A DNA stretch of 64,000 nucleotides from JAJDTQ01 sp963422385 (lineage in GTDB: Bacteria > Desulfobacterota > Binatia > UBA9968 > JAJDTQ01): the NCBI GenBank assembly GCA_963422385.1, contig OY729432.1, forward strand, positions 2,480,001 to 2,544,000, given 5' to 3'. Positions within the stretch are counted from its first letter, which is position 1; each line of letters begins with the position of its first letter. This document shows, piece by piece, positions 53,145-62,663 of this stretch. A program made the position numbers and the translations under genes. The notes under the pieces are model-generated. The model did not search any database and was not told the DNA's origin. It worked only from the letters and a program-made list of their open reading frames with translations.

Positions 53145-54077
53145 CTACACGGGCGTCCCCCAGACTTCGTCGATGTAGCCGCTGTCGTCGATCTCTCTCA
53201 GGTAATGCAGGTCCCACATGGCCAGGGGGTTGAAGCCCTCGACGTCAGGATGGCGTTTGACCGCCAGGGCGAAGACGTTACGGATGGCGTCGAGGGTGGG
53301 ATAGGGCTTGGGCTCCAGGGAACGGGCCTGGTCCTCGTAGAATACCTCGACCTCTTCGTCCGAGTGGTACTTGTCTCCGCAGTGGGTCTTGATGATCTTC
53401 AGGGTCTCGTCCCGATGGGTCTTGAAGAAGTGGATGGCGTCCACCAGGGCGCGTATCAGGGAGCGGATTTCCTCGGGGTGGCCCTGGACGTACGTGGTGG
53501 TGGTGAGGGTGACGCCCTCGATCATGGCCATGGACGGAAGATCGATGAGCGTGGCGCCCATGGCCCGGGCCCGCAACCGGTCCACCGCGCGCACGAACGT
53601 GGCGTCACACTGTCCGGACATGACACTGCGGACGCGCGCGCGCGGATCCTTTTCGCCGGTTGCCAGCTCCACGTCCCGTCCTTCTTCCAGTCCGTGAAGT
53701 CTCAGGTAGAGCCACACGTTGAGTCCGGTGTGGCCGTCGAAGTCGTCCATCATCACCCGTTTGCCCTTGAGGTCCTCGATTCCACCGATCCCGTCCCCCG
53801 CCACCAGGCAGTTCTCACGCCACCGGTTGTTGGGCTGGGCGAGGTGGACAAAGGGCTCCCCGTGCAAGGCCCTCCGCACGTAGAGGTTGTGGTGGTTGCC
53901 CGAGACGATGTCGATCTCTCCGGCCCGCAGCCCCTGCATGGCCTTGCCGCGCATGCCCTCCATGGAGCCGAAGTCCATGGCCAGGCCGTGGCGCTCCAGA
54001 AAGCCGCCGTGCTCCATGACCTTCCACAGCGGCACATGGCTGGACGACCGATAGTAGATACGCATTCTGTTTGACAT
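53145..54077 (-). CDS. NMT1/THI5-like substrate-binding-like protein without signal peptide
   Basis: 310 residues resembling the SBP_bac family of ABC solute-binding proteins (nitrate/taurine/pyrimidine precursor type): HVPLWKVMEHGGFLERHGL near residue 14, LRAGEIDIVSGNH, IGGIEDLKGKRVMM and HPEEIRSLIRALVDAIHFF. It starts MSNRMRIYYRSSS with no signal peptide, so it is probably cytoplasmic. No ABC permease or ATPase gene is nearby. RBS GAGGAA before ATG. A bicupin gene lies 34 bp upstream on the same strand, so both are likely one operon. Confidence 0.75.
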   Translation of the reverse strand: MSNRMRIYYRSSSHVPLWKVMEHGGFLERHGLAMDFGSMEGMRGKAMQGLRAGEIDIVSGNHHNLYVRRALHGEPFVHLAQPNNRWRENCLVAGDGIGGIEDLKGKRVMMDDFDGHTGLNVWLYLRLHGLEEGRDVELATGEKDPRARVRSVMSGQCDATFVRAVDRLRARAMGATLIDLPSMAMIEGVTLTTTTYVQGHPEEIRSLIRALVDAIHFFKTHRDETLKIIKTHCGDKYHSDEEVEVFYEDQARSLEPKPYPTLDAIRNVFALAVKRHPDVEGFNPLAMWDLHYLREIDDSGYIDEVWGTPV

Positions 54078-54111
54078 GAGATGTTCCTCGATATGGGTGG
54101 CGGAAGTCCGG

Positions 54112-55185
54112 TCAGCCCGCGACCGCCGCCATCCTGGACTGCAGCCCTTCCTTGGCGAGTTCCCGCTCGAAGATCTTCCGGATTGTCGGATCCTCGTCCT
54201 CGTACTCGATCTGGTCGCCGCCATCCTTGATGCTCTTGTCCGTGCCGAAGCCTTTTTCTCTCATGGGGAACTTGCGGCTGTTCCAGCGCAACGCCAGATA
54301 GCGGGCCGGGGTTGCGCCAGAGTTGAAGTGCTGGTGGAACCACATTTCCGGCGGGACGATCACGCTGCGCTCGTGCCAGTCGAACTGCTGGATGTCGGAG
54401 CCCCCGGGCCACATCAGCGAGAATCCCTTGCCGCCCAGAATCACCACGTGGGCCCCGGGTCCGTGGCGGTGGGCCTTCTTGTAGGTGCCCACCGGGAACT
54501 CGGCGATATGCGCCGTCATGGAGTTCTCGGACAGCTCGATGCCCAGGAACTGCCCGCCCGCGCCCCGATTCTCGCGAACGTACAGCTCGATGGACCTCAC
54601 GTCGGCGATGAAATTGGTGTCCCACACCTTGATGGCGCGAAAGTCGTACTGCTCGCCCTTGCCCGAGAAATAGTCCTCGGGGCTGCCGAAACGATCGTCG
54701 AAGGAAAACGGGTTGTCGAAGACGAAGTCCGGGTTGTGGAAAAGGTTGATCACCAGCGGCGCCGAGGTGACGGCGAAGAAGCGCGCCGGCTCCGACCCGC
54801 TGCCGTTGAAATGCTGGCGCCAAGTGTTGAGGGGAGGGGAGAACACGCTGCCGGCGCCCCACTCGAAGGTGCTCTTCTTGCCGTCCTCGTTCCACACCGA
54901 GGTGGCGCCGTGGCCGCTCACCACGTAGATCATCTCCTCGAACAGATAGCGCTGGGGATGGAGGCTCTTGCCGGGGGGAATCTCGCAGATGTACGAGTCG
55001 TTGCTCTCACCGGTGCCGATGAGGTTGAGGTAGGCCCCCAGCCCGCCCTTCCACTCCCACGGTGTGAGCTCCACGGCTCCCAGGTCCTTCACGTAGAACT
55101 CCTTGAGGATCGGGATCCCCTGGGACGCGATCCACTTCTGGTACGGAGTGCCGCCGCCCAGTTCCGCCCGTTGCCCCTTCAGCAC
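54112..55185 (-). CDS. Bicupin domain protein (gentisate-dioxygenase-like fold)
   Basis: 357 residues with two cupin domains. The first carries HPQRYLFEEMIYVVSGHG near residue 76; the second has KKAHRHGPGAHVVILGGKG near 240. Both keep histidines that can hold a metal. Overall order resembles gentisate or related ring-cleaving dioxygenases, but key residues cannot be checked here. GTG start with AAGGAG upstream. It precedes the substrate-binding-like gene on -. Given the aromatic-acid genes in this region a dioxygenase role is reasonable but unproven. Confidence 0.75.
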   Translation of the reverse strand: MLKGQRAELGGGTPYQKWIASQGIPILKEFYVKDLGAVELTPWEWKGGLGAYLNLIGTGESNDSYICEIPPGKSLHPQRYLFEEMIYVVSGHGATSVWNEDGKKSTFEWGAGSVFSPPLNTWRQHFNGSGSEPARFFAVTSAPLVINLFHNPDFVFDNPFSFDDRFGSPEDYFSGKGEQYDFRAIKVWDTNFIADVRSIELYVRENRGAGGQFLGIELSENSMTAHIAEFPVGTYKKAHRHGPGAHVVILGGKGFSLMWPGGSDIQQFDWHERSVIVPPEMWFHQHFNSGATPARYLALRWNSRKFPMREKGFGTDKSIKDGGDQIEYEDEDPTIRKIFERELAKEGLQSRMAAVAG

Positions 55186-55319
55186 GTCGCGCTCCTTTCC
55201 GCCCGGAATGGTATGCTTGGACAGCCTCCTGGGCTGTACACTTGCAGGGCCGAAGAAGCAATGCGACCTTGAGGAAGACCCTCCGCCGGGAGAAGCATCC
55301 TTCGGACCACCACCGATTC

Positions 55320-56545
55320 ATGTTCCGGGGAATCAAAGCCAAATTCCAACGGGCCGGAGGCTCGTTTGCCTACCGCGACTTCCGGCTCTTCTACGTGGCG
55401 GTGGTCAGTGCGTCCATGGGCAACCAGATCCAGCGCATCATCGATCTGTGGCTGGTGTATGAACTGACCGATTCACCGGCGTTTCTGGGACTCACCGGTC
55501 TGGCACAGGGCATTCCCATCATCGTGTTTTCCGTGGGCGGCGGCCTCATCGCCGATCGTGTCGACCGCAAGAAGTTCATCATGGTGATGCAGCTCGCCAG
55601 CGCGCTGGCGAGCTGCTCCTGGCCGGGCTGATCGCCGCCGGCGCGGTTCGGTTGTGGCACATCCTGTCCATCTCCATGGTGAGCTCTGCCTTCGTAGCCA
55701 TCAGCGCACCAGCCCGTACCGCCATTACCCCGGCTCTCGTCCCGGGAGAGCTTCTGGTCAATGCCTTTGCGTTCACCTCCACGGCCTGGAAGCTCGCCCA
55801 GCTCGTCGGCCCCGCGGTGGCGGGTCTGATGATCGCCTATGCCGGCACCAGCGTGACCTATGGGTTCAACGGCTGTGTCCATCTCATGAGCGCCGTGGTG
55901 CCGGCGTTCATGAGCTACCGGTCGGTCTACGCCGGCCGCGGAAAGTCCGCCGTCAAGAGTCTCATCGAGGCCCTGTCGTTCGTCAAGCGGAGATCCGTCA
56001 TCGCGGTGCTCGTGGGCATGGACGTGGTGGCGGTCTTTTTCGGCGCCTATCGAATCCTTCTGCCGGTCATCGCCGCCGGCATGGGAATGGGCGCCCAGGG
56101 CTTCGGCTTCTTCTCGGCGGCGCCCGCGGTGGGGGCGCTTCTCGGCGCGGGCACGATCATGGGATGCGGCGAGATCCGGTACAAGGGTCTCGTGGTGGCG
56201 GGCGCCATCCTCGCCTACGCCGTGTGTCTGGCGGGGCTTGCGTTGTCGCCGTGGTTCCTCACGTCGCTGGCCATGGTGACGCTGCTCGGGTTCTTCGACG
56301 CGATGCAGTCCATTCCGCGGAACGCGGTGATCCAGTACGTAACCCCCGACGCGCTTCGGGGACGCGTGTCCAGTTTCACCCGGATGCTGAGTGTCGGCAT
56401 GCCGGGACTCGGGGAAGCACAGATGGGCGCGGTCGCCTCCGTGCTGGGGCCGGCGGCCGCGCTGTTGCTGGCCGCTTTCGTTTGTGCCGGCGCCATCGCG
56501 GGAATGCTCGGCTGGCGGCGTGACCTTTGGAAAGCGGACCTTTGA
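55320..56545 (+). pseudogene. MFS exporter (EntS-like), frameshifted at a palindrome
   Basis: ATG 55320 starts a typical 12-helix exporter: FAYRDFRLFYVAVVSASMGN, WLVYELTDSPAFLGLTGLAQ and GGLIADRVDRKKFIMVMQ. At 55589-55616 the DNA is a perfect 28-bp palindrome. There the frame is lost (stop at 55629-55631), and the rest continues in another frame: LLLAGLIAAGAVRLWHILSISM, through ISAPARTAITPALVPGELLVNA, to the end at 56545. Together the parts cover a full MFS protein of about 408 residues. Either a real inactivating mutation or an assembly error at the hairpin. Confidence 0.85.
55589..55616. repeat. Perfect 28-bp palindrome at the MFS frameshift
   Basis: Two 14-bp arms with no loop, GCAGCTCGCCAGCG and its exact inverse. 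It coincides with the change of reading frame in the MFS gene. Confidence 0.9.
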
Positions 56546-56652
56546 CGGAACCTCGCTCGCTTGACTCCGCAGCCGGGTGTCAATAAGAGAACAAACTGAA
56601 GAGAGGCCCTTGCCTACGAAGTACGAACCACCGCAGCAGGGAGGTCGCGAGC

Positions 56653-57066
56653 ATGGCAGACTTGTCACACAACGTCGTTCATGAATCAGCCGGCGAGTTG
56701 CTCGCCGAGCTGGCCAACGAGACCGGGCGGCCGGTGTCCTTTGCGGTGTTGAACGCGCACCGGGAGCCGTTGCACTACACGCGCATGAACGGCGCGCCGT
56801 ACCGTTCCAGCGTCCTGTCCCACAACAAGGCATACTCCGCGGTGTGGTTCGGCCGGGACTCGGTGGAGATCGAAAAGATGGTGGGAGACCGCGGCATCGC
56901 CGCGTACGGCGACTCGAACCTGACGTCCATCGGCGGCGGGGTGCTGATCAAGGACAAGGACGGCGCCGTGGTGGGCGCCGTAGGGGTGAGCGGACGCACC
57001 ATGCAGGAGGACATCGACGTGGCCGTGCGGCTGGTGGACAAGATGAAGGCCAAGGCCGGGATCTGA
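56653..57066 (+). CDS. GlcG/HbpS family heme-binding-type protein
   Basis: 137 residues. The family core LTSIGGGVLIKDKDGAVVGAVGVSG near residues 95-118 and EDIDVAVRLVDKMK at the end identify the GlcG/HbpS fold. Some members bind or degrade heme, others are linked to glycolate or propanediol use; function here is open. GGGAGG precedes ATG. The ends of its neighbours do not suggest tight coupling. Confidence 0.85.
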   Translation: MADLSHNVVHESAGELLAELANETGRPVSFAVLNAHREPLHYTRMNGAPYRSSVLSHNKAYSAVWFGRDSVEIEKMVGDRGIAAYGDSNLTSIGGGVLIKDKDGAVVGAVGVSGRTMQEDIDVAVRLVDKMKAKAGI

Positions 57067-57102
57067 TGGCGTTGGGGCGCGGATCCCGACCCAACCGACC
57101 GG

Positions 57103-57131
57103 TTGACAGTGAGACGCCCGCTCTGTAACGA
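57103..57131 (+). promoter_or_regulatory. Promoter of the third tctC
   Basis: TTGACA at 57103-57108 and TAACGA at 57126-57131, 17-bp spacer, about 50 bp before ATG 57183. Confidence 0.5.
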
Positions 57132-57182
57132 TGGCCGCACTATCGGGCCATCGGCCAGCGACTCCGGGAGGAAGGAATTCCG

Positions 57183-58214
57183 ATGAAGACGTTACGTTCC
57201 ATGATCATCGTTATGACGGCGCTGCTGATGCTGGCGGGTATCACTTGGGCGGCGGATGCGCCCTTCTACAAGGGCAGGACCATCCGCATCATCGTGGGCT
57301 ACAGTCCCGGCGGCGGTTTCGATACGTTCTCCCGGCTCCTGGGCCGGCACCTCAGCGCTCACACGCCCGGGAACCCTTCGGTGATCGTGGTCAACATGCC
57401 GGGAGCGGGCAGCATCGCGGCGGCGAACCGGGTCTATGCCATGCAACCGGGCAACGGCCTCACCATCGTTGCGTTCAACGCCGGCTCGCTGGTCGAGGCG
57501 GTGACCGGCAACCCCAACATCAAGTTCAATCCGCGGAAGTACAACTGGCTCGGAGACCCGGCGATCGGGAGCCTTCCGGAGGTGCTTTGGGTCCGCAGCG
57601 ACCTTCCCATCAAGACGCTGGAGGATTTCAAGAACACCAGGACGCCTCTGGCCGCCGGCTCCACCGGCATCGGCTCGGCATCCACCGCGGCCACGCTGTT
57701 CCTGCGCCATCTGGGCTATCCCATCAAGCCGATCTTCGGCTATCGCGGCACGGCCAACGTCATGGCCGCCCTGGAACGAAAAGAGCTCGACGCGCGGGTC
57801 ATGTCCCAGCAGACCATGCAAGGCAACTACCGGCGTTACATTGAGAGCGGCCTCGTGCGTCCGGTCCTGTCCATGGGGGAGGAGCCACGGCTCAAGCCCA
57901 TCCCCGGCATCGCCACGCTCAAGGATCTGAATCTCGATGCCGAGCAGCAACGTATCGCGGACTTCCTGACGGGGACCTGGAAGCTGTTGCGTCTTTTCGC
58001 CCTGCCCCCCGGCACTCCGCCCGATCGCGTGGCGACGCTTCGCAAGGCCTTTGTGGACACCCTCAACAGCCCGGCTCTCCTGCAACAGGCCAAGCGCCAG
58101 AAGCTCGTCATATCTCCGGCCTCTCCGGAGTCCGTGGAGAAGACCATCGCCGACCTCTACAAGGCTCCCGCTGAGCTTCTTGCGAAGTACAAGGAGATCG
58201 TGACGACGAAGTAG
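57183..58214 (+). CDS. TTT-family solute-binding protein (TctC/Bug), third, orphan
   Basis: 343 residues. Signal peptide (MIIVMTALLMLAGITWA, cleavage near AWA-ADA at residue 24), then FYKGRTIRIIVGYSPGGGFD with the GGGFD motif, NMPGAGSIAAANRVYAMQP and GSTGIGSASTAATLFLRHLGYP. GGAGG precedes ATG. No TctA or TctB follows, so it must use permeases encoded elsewhere, such as those at 44638 or 51155, or act as a sensor. Orphan Bug proteins are common in genomes rich in this family. Confidence 0.9.
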   Translation: MKTLRSMIIVMTALLMLAGITWAADAPFYKGRTIRIIVGYSPGGGFDTFSRLLGRHLSAHTPGNPSVIVVNMPGAGSIAAANRVYAMQPGNGLTIVAFNAGSLVEAVTGNPNIKFNPRKYNWLGDPAIGSLPEVLWVRSDLPIKTLEDFKNTRTPLAAGSTGIGSASTAATLFLRHLGYPIKPIFGYRGTANVMAALERKELDARVMSQQTMQGNYRRYIESGLVRPVLSMGEEPRLKPIPGIATLKDLNLDAEQQRIADFLTGTWKLLRLFALPPGTPPDRVATLRKAFVDTLNSPALLQQAKRQKLVISPASPESVEKTIADLYKAPAELLAKYKEIVTTK

Positions 58215-58258
58215 TAGCAGGAAACCGGCAATTTCGACGGCGAGCGCACGAAATCAGC

Positions 58259-60385
58259 TTATTCCCGCTCCCTGCCTGAAGTCTTCATCCGTTCCAGGCC
58301 GAACAGGCCGAAGAGTTCTTCGCGGCTCATTCGGACGGACAAATCCAGCGACACGTCGTCGATGAGTTCATCGAACAGGTGTTGTTTTCGCTCCAGGATC
58401 TCGTCGATGCGTTCCTCGATGGTTCCGGAACAGGAATACTTGATGACGTTGACCTTGACCGTCTGGCCGTAGCGGTGGCTCCGGTCTTCAGCCTGCCGTT
58501 CCACGGCGGGGTTCCACCAGCGGTCCAGGTGGAAGACATAGGATGCCTCTTGCAGGTTCAAGCCCAGGCCGCCGGCGCGCAGCGACATGACCAGCACCTT
58601 GTGCTCATCGCAAGCCTTGAAGCGTTTCAGGATCTCGGCGCGTTCCTGCTGGGGCATGTCGCCGGTGATGGTGAGCGGGTTGAGATCCTTCAGGTAGTCG
58701 GCCGCGGCAGCCACGCCGGACGTGTCGGTTACGTACTGGGAGAAGATCAGCGCCTTGTGGCCTTGGGCCGCCAGTTGTTTCAGCCGATCCTTGATGTCGT
58801 CCAGTTTGCTGGACTCACCGGTTTCGGGATCCGCGTTGCATATCTGCTTCAAGCGAGTAATGAGCTCGAGTACATGCCGTACACCGACTTCAGCGCCCAG
58901 AGACTTCAGGTATACGATTCCGTCCTGCTCGGCCTTGTCGTATCTTTTTCGCTGCTTTGGGTTCAAGTCGATGGTTACTTTGGAGACCTGCTTGGGAGGA
59001 AGGTCGTCCAGGACGTCGCCCTTCTTGCGTCGTAGTTGCAACTCGCTGTGTCGCTGCAGCAACTCAGTGCCTGGCTGGTACCGTCTGGGGGGTGCAGACC
59101 CGTCGTGGTCTACGAACTCCAGGACCGAGGCCAATTCCTCTTCGTGATTTTCGATCGGGGTTCCGGTGAGCGCCCACGAGCGCCTTCTTTGCAACCCTTT
59201 CAGGGCGTCGCTGGTATCGTTACGGTTCTTGATACGCTGCGCCTCGTCGGCCACGACCACGTCCCAAGTCTTGCGGCGCACCGGGGATTGCGAATTGCCG
59301 CCGAAATCCGAGCGCAAGGTATCGTAGCTGACCAAGGTTACATTTCTCTCCGCTGCCCATTGCCAGGAGCGGTCGGCCGTCGAGCCCCGGATGATGATGG
59401 CCGAGAGTTCCGGCGCCCATTTTTCGATTTCACGCCGCCACTGGTCCAACAGACCGGCTGGAGCCGCCACCAGGCACGACTGGACCACCTTGCGCGCTCG
59501 GAGAATCCGCAATGCGGCGATGGCCTGAAGGGTCTTGCCCAAGCCCATGTCGTCCGCCAGTAGCAGTCGGCAGTTATCCAGCAAAGCCTGAACACCTTCT
59601 TGTTGGAAGGGCATCAACTCTCCGGGCCAACTCAGTTGGATATCCTGGTCCTGTTCCGGAGGCGCGGCAAGCACCGCCCACAGCCGCTCTGCCAGTGTCA
59701 ATCCGGGTCGTAGGACCAGCCCGGGCTCTTGGACGGCTTCATCGTTCCCGGAAGAACGGTTGGCTGGAACTTCCGTGGGTTTGGGCAGTGAAGAGAGACT
59801 GATCACAGTGGCCAGTCCGGGAAGCGCCATCATGGCTTGGATCCGCTCATCGTTGAAGGCTTCGTCCAAGCCTTTGGCGGCCCGGTTGAAAGGTTCGACC
59901 GAATTGAACCGGCCCATTACTTCGCCGAGAAGCCGGCTTGCTGCGAACTCTGCACCGGGGGGGTCTTCCTCCCAAAGCAATTGGAGGCGCCCGTTAACCA
60001 GGTTGCCGTATGCCGATTCGGCACGGGTCTGGACTCCGGCCGTGCCGATACGGCAGAGGGGTAGCCCAACCTGGATTTCGTCGATGAACACACCCTCCGG
60101 TACTTCCTCAGCCAGAGCAAGTATCAATGCCGGCGACGAAGTGGCGGCTCCAAACAATGATCTGGCCAGAGATGACCGGATCTTTGACTTGGCGATTCCC
60201 CATGGTCCGATGGATTCGTGCTGGTCCATACGGCTGAAGCAGAAGTCCAGCGGCTCACCTTGGGCCGAAGTCTGGAACAGCGCGGCCCGGATCCCTTTGC
60301 CGCGGCTCTCTTCGACGAATCGCAGCCAAGCCACCGCGCCGGATTGGGTACTCTCCACCTTCAGGTCGTCGAAAGGGATTGGCAA
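58259..60385 (-). CDS. SNF2-family helicase of a putative defence operon
   Basis: 708 residues. An N-terminal domain of about 260 residues has no recognised motif. The SNF2 core follows: Walker A DDMGLGKTLQA near 277, VVADEAQRIKNR near 375, ALTGTPIEN, then the C-terminal RecA-like lobe with SLRAGGLGLNLQEAS near 603 and RQAEDRSHRYGQ near 630. Such enzymes translocate on double-stranded DNA. TTG start at 60385; the gene follows a BrxD-like ATPase after 36 bp. ATPase-helicase pairs of this type occur in BREX and related phage defence loci. Confidence 0.92.
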   Translation of the reverse strand: MPIPFDDLKVESTQSGAVAWLRFVEESRGKGIRAALFQTSAQGEPLDFCFSRMDQHESIGPWGIAKSKIRSSLARSLFGAATSSPALILALAEEVPEGVFIDEIQVGLPLCRIGTAGVQTRAESAYGNLVNGRLQLLWEEDPPGAEFAASRLLGEVMGRFNSVEPFNRAAKGLDEAFNDERIQAMMALPGLATVISLSSLPKPTEVPANRSSGNDEAVQEPGLVLRPGLTLAERLWAVLAAPPEQDQDIQLSWPGELMPFQQEGVQALLDNCRLLLADDMGLGKTLQAIAALRILRARKVVQSCLVAAPAGLLDQWRREIEKWAPELSAIIIRGSTADRSWQWAAERNVTLVSYDTLRSDFGGNSQSPVRRKTWDVVVADEAQRIKNRNDTSDALKGLQRRRSWALTGTPIENHEEELASVLEFVDHDGSAPPRRYQPGTELLQRHSELQLRRKKGDVLDDLPPKQVSKVTIDLNPKQRKRYDKAEQDGIVYLKSLGAEVGVRHVLELITRLKQICNADPETGESSKLDDIKDRLKQLAAQGHKALIFSQYVTDTSGVAAAADYLKDLNPLTITGDMPQQERAEILKRFKACDEHKVLVMSLRAGGLGLNLQEASYVFHLDRWWNPAVERQAEDRSHRYGQTVKVNVIKYSCSGTIEERIDEILERKQHLFDELIDDVSLDLSVRMSREELFGLFGLERMKTSGRERE

Positions 60386-60421
60386 TGAAGCATACCCTCA
60401 GGCACAAGAGATGACCGCCTG

Positions 60422-61687
60422 TTACCCGACATCGTCCCCGGATTCCCGTTCCAGGTCGGCATTCTCTTCATAACCGGGGTGAAATTCCGTTCCTACGATT
60501 TCCGGGCTGGAGCCAGGGTAGAGCCGCAGCAAATCCCATTCGTTGATCGAGGCGCGGACTTTGTAGCGCATCCGGTTCTGATACCCGGCGCCGCCTGTCT
60601 CTCCCTGCAGTGCCGGAGCATTCCAGTCGTAGGCGGTGCTGTAGATTTTCCGCAGCCTCTCTACCGTTTCCCGGACGTCGGTTTCGGTGGGTGAGGTCAA
60701 TGGCGTGCATTTCCGTTCCAGCAGGCGTATCCCGGTCTCGGCGCGGGCAGCGATGTCCTTGTGCTTGCTGGCCGCCAACTTCGGGCCGATGTAGTCGCGA
60801 TCCTTCTTCGCGCCGTCCGGACTGATGACGGCAGATGCGAAGTCGTCGGTCACGGTCCCGACGGTGACCAGTGCTGGATAGGGTTCGTTGATGGCCTTAC
60901 CCATCCAGCGGGCCAACTCTGCATAGGACCTGCCCCGTTGCAAGAGTGAATAGGAGCCGATCAGTTCAATCTCGTCCAGCAGGATCACCCAGCCCTTGAA
61001 ACCGGTGCCCCGGATGAGCTCCGTGACGAACCGCAGGCGCTGCGGAGGCAATTCCACCGCCTTGGGCGCGCGAAAAGAATAGTTCTGCAATTGGCCGATT
61101 TCTCTCAACCCGTCCTTTACACGGGAAACCTTTATCCGGTCTCCGGCCCAGAACGCTTCGATCTCGTCGTTGAGACCAAGGTCTCTCGACCTTTCATAGA
61201 CGATCAGACTCGCGGGAAAGACTTGACTGAGAAGGCCGTTATGGGCCGCTTTGTTGGCCCACTCGAAAAAGGCGGCGTAGGCTTGCGAGTCCGGCTTGAA
61301 TGACTGCCCCAATTCTTCGATCAGCCGCCCGCTGTGTCCCGGGATCCGCCCGTTCTCCACCGCGGATTTGAATACCTTGCCCAAGTCGTAGAGAGGCGTT
61401 TCCTTGCTGATGGCTACCTTGCTGCAAACGAAACCACGGGACAGGGCCTGGTGTTCCAGATGGGTAAGCAGATGAGACTTGCCCGCTCCGAAATCGCCGG
61501 AAACCAGCATTCCCAATGCCTCGGCAGGCGGGTTGGCATCCGTGACCCGGGTCAACAGATCCGCGAAATGGCTTTCCGCCTGAGGCTGATTACAGCCCAG
61601 GATCTTCACCGCATCCCTGTTGGGTACGCCGTTGCGGAGGGCTTCAAGGGCGCGTCGGCATGATAAGACCGAGTTTTCAGAAAGCAC
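60422..61687 (-). CDS. BrxD-like P-loop ATPase (BREX ATP-binding family)
   Basis: 421 residues. The N terminus SCRRALEALRNGVPNRDAV is typical of the DUF2791/BrxC-BrxD family. Walker A GDFGAGKS at 64-71, Walker B WVILLDEIELIG at about 233-243, and YAELARWMGKAI follow. GTG start with AAGGGGGG upstream. It lies between a P-loop-less partner (16 bp upstream) and an SNF2 helicase. In BREX type 2 BrxD pairs with a helicase; PglX, PglZ and PglW are absent from this window. Confidence 0.85.
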   Translation of the reverse strand: MLSENSVLSCRRALEALRNGVPNRDAVKILGCNQPQAESHFADLLTRVTDANPPAEALGMLVSGDFGAGKSHLLTHLEHQALSRGFVCSKVAISKETPLYDLGKVFKSAVENGRIPGHSGRLIEELGQSFKPDSQAYAAFFEWANKAAHNGLLSQVFPASLIVYERSRDLGLNDEIEAFWAGDRIKVSRVKDGLREIGQLQNYSFRAPKAVELPPQRLRFVTELIRGTGFKGWVILLDEIELIGSYSLLQRGRSYAELARWMGKAINEPYPALVTVGTVTDDFASAVISPDGAKKDRDYIGPKLAASKHKDIAARAETGIRLLERKCTPLTSPTETDVRETVERLRKIYSTAYDWNAPALQGETGGAGYQNRMRYKVRASINEWDLLRLYPGSSPEIVGTEFHPGYEENADLERESGDDVG

Positions 61688-61703
61688 GGCGAACGACCCC
61701 CCT

Positions 61704-62663
61704 TCAGGATAGTCGCACCAGGGAGGCGACCGGGTTGACCAGGTTCCTGTCTCGAACGTCGTCCATCACCCTGGTACGCAGGGCCTGGTAGATGCCATAG
61801 CCTCTGGACGCGGGGCTTTCGTCGAGGAACTCGGCGTTGGTTACGATTACAAGGAGCGTTCCTGACAACCGGTCGATGTCGTCGACGAACTCGCGCAGCA
61901 ACTCGTAGTGATCCATGGCCATGGCCCGGGTGTAGTACCGCTGACCGTCTCTGGGATTGCGGGCCAGGGTTACGCGGGAATTATCCAGTAGCATCACGGT
62001 CCCGGTGTAGCCCGTGAAGCGGACCCAGTGGAGAGCAGATTCGATGCAGTACCGGGCAGTGGTGCGGTTAATGCCGGTGTAGATGGAAAAGGGGCGCACA
62101 CTGCTGACTCGTGTGTTGGTGCCGGTCAGCCACTCCAGAACGGGCTGGCCGTCGTACTCGCCGTCATCAGGAGTGTCCTCCCTACGGCAGAGGTGGGTCA
62201 TGGCGACCCGGAAATCCTTGGCCATCTGCGGGCTCTTGAAGACGTGATTCTGTATCTCCGGCCTGATTTCATTGAGGATGAACTGTAATTCGAGTGCGTT
62301 GGCGTCGGCGACGGCAGCAAAGACGTTGCCGGACGTCGTGGGGTCGATACCGTCGACCGCATAGCCCCTTTCACCGGCCAGCCGCAGGATTAGACGGCGG
62401 GCCAAGAGCCGCCAATCGACTTGACGAGCAAGCCCGAAGAAAAGGTCCTGCGGCATGTGTGCCCGCATCGCCGCCGCGTCCAACCGCGCAAACAGGTAAT
62501 CCAACTTCTGACAACGGCTGTTTACGGCCTCGTACAAACCCGGTTTCATCTTGTCGGGAGTTACGGCAAACTTGATAGAGGCCCCGCCTTCCCTGATGAA
62601 AGCAGACAGATACTCGTCATCGATGTTTTGCAGCCAGTCTTGTAGAGGGATGGTGTTCGACAT
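61704..62663 (-). CDS. Unknown protein, possible P-loop-less ATPase partner
   Basis: 319 residues, not firmly recognised. The start IPLQDWLQNIDDEYLSAFI followed by GGASIKFAV, the size and the order of elements recall BREX ATP-binding family proteins. A hydrophobic strand GTVMLLDNSRV at 221-231 sits where a Walker B would be, and LVIVTNAEFLDESPASRGYG at 271-290 resembles a sensor and arginine region. There is no GxxxxGK(S/T), so it should not hydrolyse ATP by itself. It may pair with the active ATPase downstream. Its ATG overlaps the stop of the previous gene (TGATG). Confidence 0.75.
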   Translation of the reverse strand: MSNTIPLQDWLQNIDDEYLSAFIREGGASIKFAVTPDKMKPGLYEAVNSRCQKLDYLFARLDAAAMRAHMPQDLFFGLARQVDWRLLARRLILRLAGERGYAVDGIDPTTSGNVFAAVADANALELQFILNEIRPEIQNHVFKSPQMAKDFRVAMTHLCRREDTPDDGEYDGQPVLEWLTGTNTRVSSVRPFSIYTGINRTTARYCIESALHWVRFTGYTGTVMLLDNSRVTLARNPRDGQRYYTRAMAMDHYELLREFVDDIDRLSGTLLVIVTNAEFLDESPASRGYGIYQALRTRVMDDVRDRNLVNPVASLVRLS

